A stretch of 10,105 nucleotides of DNA from Campylobacterota bacterium (GTDB lineage Bacteria; Campylobacterota; Campylobacteria; Campylobacterales; JAADDG01). Positions 6,001 to 10,105 of the stretch are shown here, piece by piece. How positions within the stretch are numbered: the first letter of the stretch is position 1; every line of letters starts with the position of its first letter. The position numbers and the translations under genes were made by a program. The notes below the pieces were generated by a model that did not search any database, was not told the DNA's origin, and worked only from the letters and a program-made list of their open reading frames with translations. The stretch lies in the NCBI GenBank assembly GCA_013154075.1, contig JAADDG010000052.1:1-10105 (forward strand). The letters are read 5' to 3'.

Positions 6001-7329
6001 ATGAACAGATCTTTTTATATAGGCGTTTTAGGCTCTAAAACTCAAATGAAGGGTATAGACGTATGCTCAAACAACATAGCGAATATAAACAATTACGGTT
6101 TTAAAGCAGATCGTCCGGAATTTAAAACCATATTCGAGACGGAAGCTTCGGACAACTTTTTCGACCCCACATCAAACGATATAAGCGCCGGAGCGGTATT
6201 GCAAACTACCGTAAGCGATCTCTCTCCCGGCTCATATATGCAAACGGATAAAGATTTCGATATGGCGATAGCCGGAGAGGGGTGGTTCGGAGTAATGAAC
6301 AAAGATAAAGTATATTTTACAAGATCGGGTTCTTTCTTCAAAGACGCACAAGGATATCTTGTAGATGATGACGGAAACTACCTAATGGGAACGATGGCCG
6401 CAAACTTCACCGATAATACGGATACGATATCTCCTATAGACGGGGAGATAAAATTAAAAGACGTAGCCAATCAGGAAAAGATACAACTACCCACAATGCT
6501 AAAAATGCAAGCCAAACCGACCACTTTCGTAGAGATAAAAGGAAATTTGGATCCTACGATAAAGAAACGGTTCGATCCTAATCTGCAAAAAGACGTAGAA
6601 GTTCCGAATATCGAAAAATATTCTACGGATATCGTAGCTCCAAACGGAGAAAAAAATATACTCAATATCACTTTTGAAAAGATAGTTCCGCAAAAACAAA
6701 GCGGAGTGGATTGGAAAGCCACGTTCGAATTGGCAGATAGCGAAGGCAGGATTTTGGATTCTTCGGAAGGCTTTTTATCTTTTAATGAATACGGAGCTCT
6801 CATAGAAGCGAATATCCCTACACTAAACAACGGATCCTCTCCTCTAAAAATCGATCTGGGTACGGTCTATAGCCCGGAAAATCCGAACGGAGGCTATGAC
6901 GGAATAGTATCCCACGTAGGAGCATCACAACAAAAGTCGATCTCCAAAGACGGATATGTGGCCGGAGATCTTACGGGATATGACGTTTTGGAAAACGGAG
7001 AGATAATAGCGGCCTTCGACAACGGTAAAACCGCTCCGATAGCGAAAGTGGCCATCTACCATTTTCAAAACGATCAAGGACTCCATAAAGTAACACCCAC
7101 CATTTACGAAACGACTCCAAATAGCGGAGAACCGAAATTTTACAAAGACGCAAACGGCAACGTAATAGAAGAGTCGAAAATCTTATCCAAGACGCTTGAG
7201 ACATCCAACGTCCAACTAAGCGAAGCTCTAACAAGACTTATAGTCATGCAAAAAGCTTTCGACGCAAACGCAAAAAGCATCACGACAAGCGATCAAATGA
7301 TCCAAAAAGCTATCAATATGAAAAAATAG
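6001..7329 (+). CDS. flgE: short FlgE-family hook-like protein
   Basis: Axial flagellar protein of the FlgE/FlgG family, 442 residues, and the counterpart by position of Campylobacter cj0043 and Helicobacter HP0908. The rod/hook N-terminal motif SNNIANINNYGFKA is at 23-36, the central FLAIQGDGFF-like region appears as FDMAIAGEGWFG around residue 86-97, and the C-terminal helix has TSNVQLSEALTRLIVMQKAF (about 401-420) followed by ANAKSITTSDQM. The N-terminal residues are less standard than in the neighbouring paralog, and a cysteine at residue 22 is unusual for an axial protein. It is much shorter than flgE2, lacking part of the surface domain. Whether it builds part of the hook, a junction near the rod, or only an early segment is not known from sequence. 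The Shine-Dalgarno AAGGAG overlaps the end of flgD. The symbol follows Campylobacter usage. Confidence 0.9.
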   Translation: MNRSFYIGVLGSKTQMKGIDVCSNNIANINNYGFKADRPEFKTIFETEASDNFFDPTSNDISAGAVLQTTVSDLSPGSYMQTDKDFDMAIAGEGWFGVMNKDKVYFTRSGSFFKDAQGYLVDDDGNYLMGTMAANFTDNTDTISPIDGEIKLKDVANQEKIQLPTMLKMQAKPTTFVEIKGNLDPTIKKRFDPNLQKDVEVPNIEKYSTDIVAPNGEKNILNITFEKIVPQKQSGVDWKATFELADSEGRILDSSEGFLSFNEYGALIEANIPTLNNGSSPLKIDLGTVYSPENPNGGYDGIVSHVGASQQKSISKDGYVAGDLTGYDVLENGEIIAAFDNGKTAPIAKVAIYHFQNDQGLHKVTPTIYETTPNSGEPKFYKDANGNVIEESKILSKTLETSNVQLSEALTRLIVMQKAFDANAKSITTSDQMIQKAINMKK

Positions 7330-7344
7330 GCATAGATTTTGCTT
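7328..7344 (+). promoter_or_regulatory. sigma-54 promoter of flgE2 overlapping the flgE stop codon
   Basis: AGGCAT (7328-7333) and TTGCTT (7339-7344) place GG at 7329-7330 and GC at 7341-7342 with exactly 10 bases between. The first G of the -24 element is the last base of the flgE stop codon TAG (7327-7329). Transcription would start near 7354, about 40 bases before the flgE2 start. No terminator is visible between the two genes, so read-through from the fliK promoter may add to expression. Confidence 0.85.
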
Positions 7345-7393
7345 AATAAATAAAAGAGGAGTTTTTCATAAAGGTAATGAAAAGGATTAAAAA

Positions 7394-9208
7394 ATGATGA
7401 GATCTTTATGGGCCGGAGTAAGCGGTCTTCAAGCACACCAAATGGCGATGGACGTAGAGGGAAACAATATCGCAAACGTCAATACTACCGGTTATAAATA
7501 TTCAAGAGTCAATTTTGCCGATCTACTTTCGCAAACAAGCAAAATAGCAACGGCACCTCAAGGAGATATGGGCGGTAAAAACGCCATACAGGTAGGACTC
7601 GGAACTAAAGTTAACGCCGTTACGAAAATATTCTCTCAAGGCTCCATCCAAACGACGGATAAAAATACCGACTTGGCCATACAGGGAGACGGTTTCTTCG
7701 TCCTTAGCGGAGATAGCGGCAGAACATACAAATATACAAGAAGCGGAGATTTCAATTTCGACGCCAAAGGCCACCTTGTAGACAACAACGGATATATAGT
7801 GCAAGGATGGGTTAGAGATTCCCAAACCGGGAAAATAGATTCCACCACATCCGTAACCGATATCACCATTCCTCCGGGACTTACGGCACCGGCCAATCCA
7901 AGCTCCTATATTGCCTTGAAAGCGAATCTAAACTCTGGAGATACGATAATTAGCAAATCTCCGATCAGACCGCTTGACAGTGTGGACGGAACGGCCGGAA
8001 CCGATAACGTACAAGGTACAAGAGACGACGAAAAGATAGACGACTTCGAAGTGCTTTTTAATGAAAAGGGAGAGGCCTTCAATCTCCAAGAGGGACAGGG
8101 AATAAAGGTAAGCTTTGACGGAGGAAAAACGACAAAAGAGTTTAGATATACAAACGACTCCACAAAAGTCGATACCACCGCAGCAAGCGGAGTATATAGA
8201 TTCAAAAGTACCGAAGATTTGAGAGCCGCTTTGCAGCATTGGGCCAAACAGACGGAAAATACGGTAGAAGTTACCGTAAACGAGAGAGGAAAGTACGTAA
8301 TAGACAATTCGAATCAAAATGCCGCAAACGATCTAAACATAGTAGTCTCTTCCATCGAGGACGACAACACGGTAGAAAACGTAAGATTTACAAACGCATT
8401 TCAATCCCTATCCGGCGAACTTCCCGCAAAAAGTACGGTAAGCAGAGTATCCCAAATCATAAACGCCGCAACCTACGCTTCAAGTATAGATATTTACGAC
8501 TCTCTCGGTACGAAACATACCGTTAGATTCGAGTTTAGAAAATCCGGATATAAAAGAGACGAAAACGGCACCAAAGTCGGAACCGTATGGGATATGAAAG
8601 TATCCGTTCCGGAACCGGGAGATATAAAAGGAAAGGTTTTTCCAAACGAAGTGGACGGCCAAATAACCTTCAACAAAGACGGATCTCTATCCTCCTACAC
8701 TCCTACAAGCATAACCTATACCGCAAACAACGGATCGGCGCCCAATCAAATAATAGATCTCAAATTCGGTTCGGCGGGAGATTTCGACGGACTTACAAGC
8801 TTTGACAGCAGATCCAATACCGCAAGTATAACCCAAGACGGATATCAAAGCGGAGATTTAATAGGAATAAGCATAGATGAAAGCGGTATGGTAATAGGAA
8901 ACTTTTCAAACGGAAGAAATATGTCCTTGGCCAAAATAGCTATGGCAAGATTCACGAACAATTCGGGACTCCAAAGCGAAGGAAGCAGTCTATTTACCGA
9001 AACGGCAAACTCCGGGGCGGCTTTGATAGGAGAAGCGGCACTTGGCGGTAGAGGATTTATCCAATCAAGCGCATTGGAGATGAGCAACGTAGATCTAAGT
9101 AGAAGCCTTACCCAGCTTATAGTGGTTCAAAGAGGATTTCAAGCAAACTCGAAAACAATAACAACAAGCGATCAGATGCTAAATACGCTCTTGCAGCTTA
9201 AACAATAA
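7394..9208 (+). CDS. flgE2: flagellar hook protein FlgE (major hook subunit)
   Basis: Main structural subunit of the hook, the flexible joint outside the cell between rod and filament, exported by the flagellar type III system. Of the 604 residues, the N-terminal stretch MMRSLWAGVSGLQAHQ, the rod/hook motif GNNIANVNTTGYKYS (23-37), IFSQGSIQTTDK and LAIQGDGFF, and the C-terminal NVDLSRSLTQLIVVQRGFQ run closely parallel to Campylobacter FlgE2 (Cj1729c) as I remember it. That makes this, rather than the shorter neighbour, the likely true hook subunit. The middle part forms the variable surface domains; it is shorter than the roughly 860 residues of Campylobacter. Two adjacent ATG codons (7394, 7397) are possible; the first is kept because AAAGGA at 7381-7386 is 7 bases away and the MMRS start is usual in the group. 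It has its own sigma-54 promoter and ends at a strong terminator. Confidence 0.96.
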   Translation: MMRSLWAGVSGLQAHQMAMDVEGNNIANVNTTGYKYSRVNFADLLSQTSKIATAPQGDMGGKNAIQVGLGTKVNAVTKIFSQGSIQTTDKNTDLAIQGDGFFVLSGDSGRTYKYTRSGDFNFDAKGHLVDNNGYIVQGWVRDSQTGKIDSTTSVTDITIPPGLTAPANPSSYIALKANLNSGDTIISKSPIRPLDSVDGTAGTDNVQGTRDDEKIDDFEVLFNEKGEAFNLQEGQGIKVSFDGGKTTKEFRYTNDSTKVDTTAASGVYRFKSTEDLRAALQHWAKQTENTVEVTVNERGKYVIDNSNQNAANDLNIVVSSIEDDNTVENVRFTNAFQSLSGELPAKSTVSRVSQIINAATYASSIDIYDSLGTKHTVRFEFRKSGYKRDENGTKVGTVWDMKVSVPEPGDIKGKVFPNEVDGQITFNKDGSLSSYTPTSITYTANNGSAPNQIIDLKFGSAGDFDGLTSFDSRSNTASITQDGYQSGDLIGISIDESGMVIGNFSNGRNMSLAKIAMARFTNNSGLQSEGSSLFTETANSGAALIGEAALGGRGFIQSSALEMSNVDLSRSLTQLIVVQRGFQANSKTITTSDQMLNTLLQLKQ

Positions 9209-9230
9209 AAAAGGGGAAATCCCCCTTTTT
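9208..9230. terminator. bidirectional intrinsic terminator between flgE2 and the comEA-like gene
   Basis: GGGG (9213-9216) pairs with CCCC (9222-9225) around a 5-base loop, and the stem extends through a run of A (9208-9212) pairing with T (9226-9230). On either strand this reads as a GC stem ending in a T run, so it can stop transcripts from both convergent genes. It begins on the last base of the flgE2 stop codon and ends just before the stop codon of the minus-strand gene at 9232. Confidence 0.88.
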
Positions 9231-9231
9231 A

Positions 9232-9687
9232 TTAATGTTTTACTTTTTGTTTGGAAGATTTTGAAGTTTTAGATGACTTAGATTTAGTAGATTTAGATTT
9301 TTTAGAAGTTTTTGTTTTAGAACTTGTTTTATTTCTCTCTTGCTTTGATGTCTTTTTCTTGGTAGTTTCTTTTTTAGTGGTAGTATCTCTTTTAGTTTTA
9401 GTAGCTGTCTTTGTACCTCTAGTGCTTTTTTTAGAGGTCTTTTGAGGAGTTTTATTTTTGATTCCCTTTTTAACGTTATTGATTATATTATCACCAATTC
9501 CTTTTATATTTTTGAGATCTTCGGCACTTTTTATTTTATGAGTTTTTCTATATTTTATTATAGCCTCCGCCTTTTTCTCACCTATTCCTTTAATGCTCAT
9601 AAGCTCCTCTTTAGAAGCGGTGTTTAAATTGATAGCAAAAAGAGTAGTAATAGTAAAAATCATTGCAACTAGCATTTTCTTGATCAT
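9232..9687 (-). CDS. exported ComEA-like helix-hairpin-helix protein with long basic tail
   Basis: Predicted periplasmic DNA-binding protein of 151 residues. Residues 1-18 form a signal peptide (Lys3, Lys4, then a hydrophobic stretch ending LFA, cleavage near 18/19). The mature protein starts with INLNTAS, the usual ComEA entry, and has two helix-hairpin-helix motifs, IKGIGEKKAEAI (32-43) and IKGIGDNIINNV (61-72). In competence, ComEA family proteins bind incoming double-stranded DNA and help pull it across the outer membrane. Odd here: residues 77-151 are an almost pure Lys/Ser/Thr/Arg tail, reminiscent of histone H1 tails and about as long as the DNA-binding part, whereas Campylobacterota relatives usually stop after the second hairpin. 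A TTG at 9783 opens a longer frame, but AAGGAG (9693-9698) lies 5 bases before the ATG at 9687 and the signal peptide begins there. It stands alone between a terminator and a divergent amt. A generic exported HhH protein without a role in uptake is also possible. Confidence 0.88.
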   Translation of the reverse strand: MIKKMLVAMIFTITTLFAINLNTASKEELMSIKGIGEKKAEAIIKYRKTHKIKSAEDLKNIKGIGDNIINNVKKGIKNKTPQKTSKKSTRGTKTATKTKRDTTTKKETTKKKTSKQERNKTSSKTKTSKKSKSTKSKSSKTSKSSKQKVKH

Positions 9688-9692
9688 AGCAG

Positions 9693-9698
9693 CTCCTT
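9693..9698 (-). promoter_or_regulatory. ribosome binding site that sets the comEA-like gene start
   Basis: AAGGAG on the minus strand, 5 bases before the ATG at 9687. It favours that start over the in-frame TTG at 9783, which has no comparable site and would bury the signal peptide 32 residues in. Confidence 0.8.
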
Positions 9699-9718
9699 TG
9701 TATAGAAAATTTTGAAAT

Positions 9719-9724
9719 ATTATA
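9719..9724 (-). promoter_or_regulatory. putative -10 box of the comEA-like gene
   Basis: TATAAT on the minus strand, 31 bases before the start codon. The -35 area is AT rich with no clear hexamer, as is common in Campylobacterota. AATTGT is repeated at 9731-9736 and 9742-9747 (period 11, one helix turn) just upstream of the box; this could be a regulator site, but the words are short. Confidence 0.5.
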
Positions 9725-9830
9725 TCGTTTAATTGTGAAAAAATTGTTGTTTCTCTTTTGAATCTAATTTTATCAATAGGCAAAAGAATAACTGTCTATT
9801 TTTTAATCAATCAAGAAGTAATTTTCTATT

Positions 9831-9854
9831 CATTTTAATGCTATCATTTTAATG
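9831..9854. repeat. direct repeat CATTTTAATG upstream of amt, possible operator
   Basis: CATTTTAATG occurs exactly at 9831-9840 and 9845-9854, 14 bases apart start to start. Each copy has inverted arms CATT/AATG around TT, the look of a small dimer-binding site. The repeat lies 26 bases before the amt ATG, where a promoter would be, and TATCAT at 9842-9847 inside it is a candidate -10 box. Regulation by a repressor or nitrogen regulator is inference; no known site was matched. Confidence 0.4.
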
Positions 9855-9879
9855 ACAAAATCACAAACAAGGAGAAATG

Positions 9880-10105
9880 ATGAACAGATCGTTAAAGGCG
9901 GGTTTAATATCCCTTCTACCTCTTTCGCTATTTGCCGGTGAAGCAAAAATAGACACTGGAGATACAGCGTGGATGCTCGTAGCGACGGCATTCGTTATGC
10001 TCATGACTCCGGCTGGTCTTGCTTTGTTTTACGGAGGACTTACAAGAAGCAAAAACGTTCTAAACACTATGGGAATGAGCCTGATAGCTTTCGCCATAGG
10101 AACGT
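9880..10105 (+). CDS. amt: ammonium transporter, N-terminal part (runs off the window)
   Basis: Start of an Amt-family inner-membrane channel that conducts ammonium/ammonia and is normally gated by a PII protein (GlnK). Seventy-five complete codons are visible. A signal peptide is present (Lys6, hydrophobic LISLLPLSLFA, cleavage near 19/20), as in other Gram-negative Amt proteins. The first transmembrane helix spans about 31-51 and carries PAGLALFYGGL (44-54) followed by TRSKNVL, matching PGIALFYGGLIRGKNVL of E. coli AmtB as I recall it. Two in-frame ATGs lie side by side; the second (9880) is chosen because AAGGAG at 9869-9874 is 5 bases from it and only 2 from the first. It is divergent from the comEA-like gene. 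The rest of the gene, and any glnK next to it, lie outside the window. Confidence 0.93.
   Translation, partial: MNRSLKAGLISLLPLSLFAGEAKIDTGDTAWMLVATAFVMLMTPAGLALFYGGLTRSKNVLNTMGMSLIAFAIGT

Noticed and set aside
7906..8317. Two overlapping minus-strand frames of about 130 residues opposite flgE2
   Set aside because: Serine/valine/tyrosine-rich shadow translations within a well-supported hook gene, without ribosome binding sites.
9251..9445. Plus-strand frame of Val/Leu/Asp/Phe repeats opposite the comEA-like tail
   Set aside because: Antisense of the AAA/ACT/AGT-rich tail codons; apparent transmembrane repeats are an artefact of that composition.
9232..9461. Short near-repeats in the Lys/Ser/Thr tail as a possible repeat array or CRISPR
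   Set aside because: The words are irregular codon-level repeats within a coding frame, with no constant repeat length or unique spacers.
9688..9783. N-terminal extension of the comEA-like gene from a TTG codon
   Set aside because: No ribosome binding site at the TTG, and a signal peptide with its own good site begins at 9687.

Overview
The window looks like chromosomal DNA of a Campylobacterota (epsilonproteobacterial) species, probably one of the free-living or hydrothermal-vent lineages rather than a host-adapted Campylobacter or Helicobacter. The reasons are the AT-rich, lysine/asparagine-rich coding style, a fliK-flgD-flgE block behind a sigma-54 promoter, a hook protein whose N- and C-terminal residues closely match Campylobacter FlgE2, and the AmmeMemoRadiSam genes. 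Genus cannot be fixed from the sequence alone.

Layout. Positions 1-91 hold no gene, only short GC-rich repeats. Positions 92-3720 are a tight four-gene minus-strand operon read amrS (radical SAM) > amrB (Memo) > an uncharacterised 380-residue protein > pcm (protein-isoaspartate methyltransferase). It is driven by a near-consensus sigma-70 promoter (TTGACT-17-TATATT) at 3773-3801. The third partner of the system, amrA (AMMECR1), is not in the window.

From the same intergenic gap, a well-formed sigma-54 promoter (GG-N10-GC) at 3853-3869 fires the other way into fliK (hook-length control), flgD (hook cap) and flgE (short hook-like protein). A second sigma-54 promoter overlaps the flgE stop codon and drives flgE2, the main hook protein by resemblance. 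So hook scaffold, ruler and two hook paralogs sit in one 5.3 kb block expressed at the hook-assembly stage.

A compact bidirectional terminator (9208-9230) separates flgE2 from a convergent gene for an exported ComEA-like helix-hairpin-helix protein with a long Lys/Ser/Thr tail. At the right edge a divergent ammonium transporter gene (amt) begins and runs off the window; its upstream region carries a perfect 10-bp direct repeat with palindromic arms.

No mobile element, CRISPR array, tRNA or rRNA was recognised. The least understood parts are the 380-residue protein in the amrS-amrB operon and the tailed ComEA-like protein.
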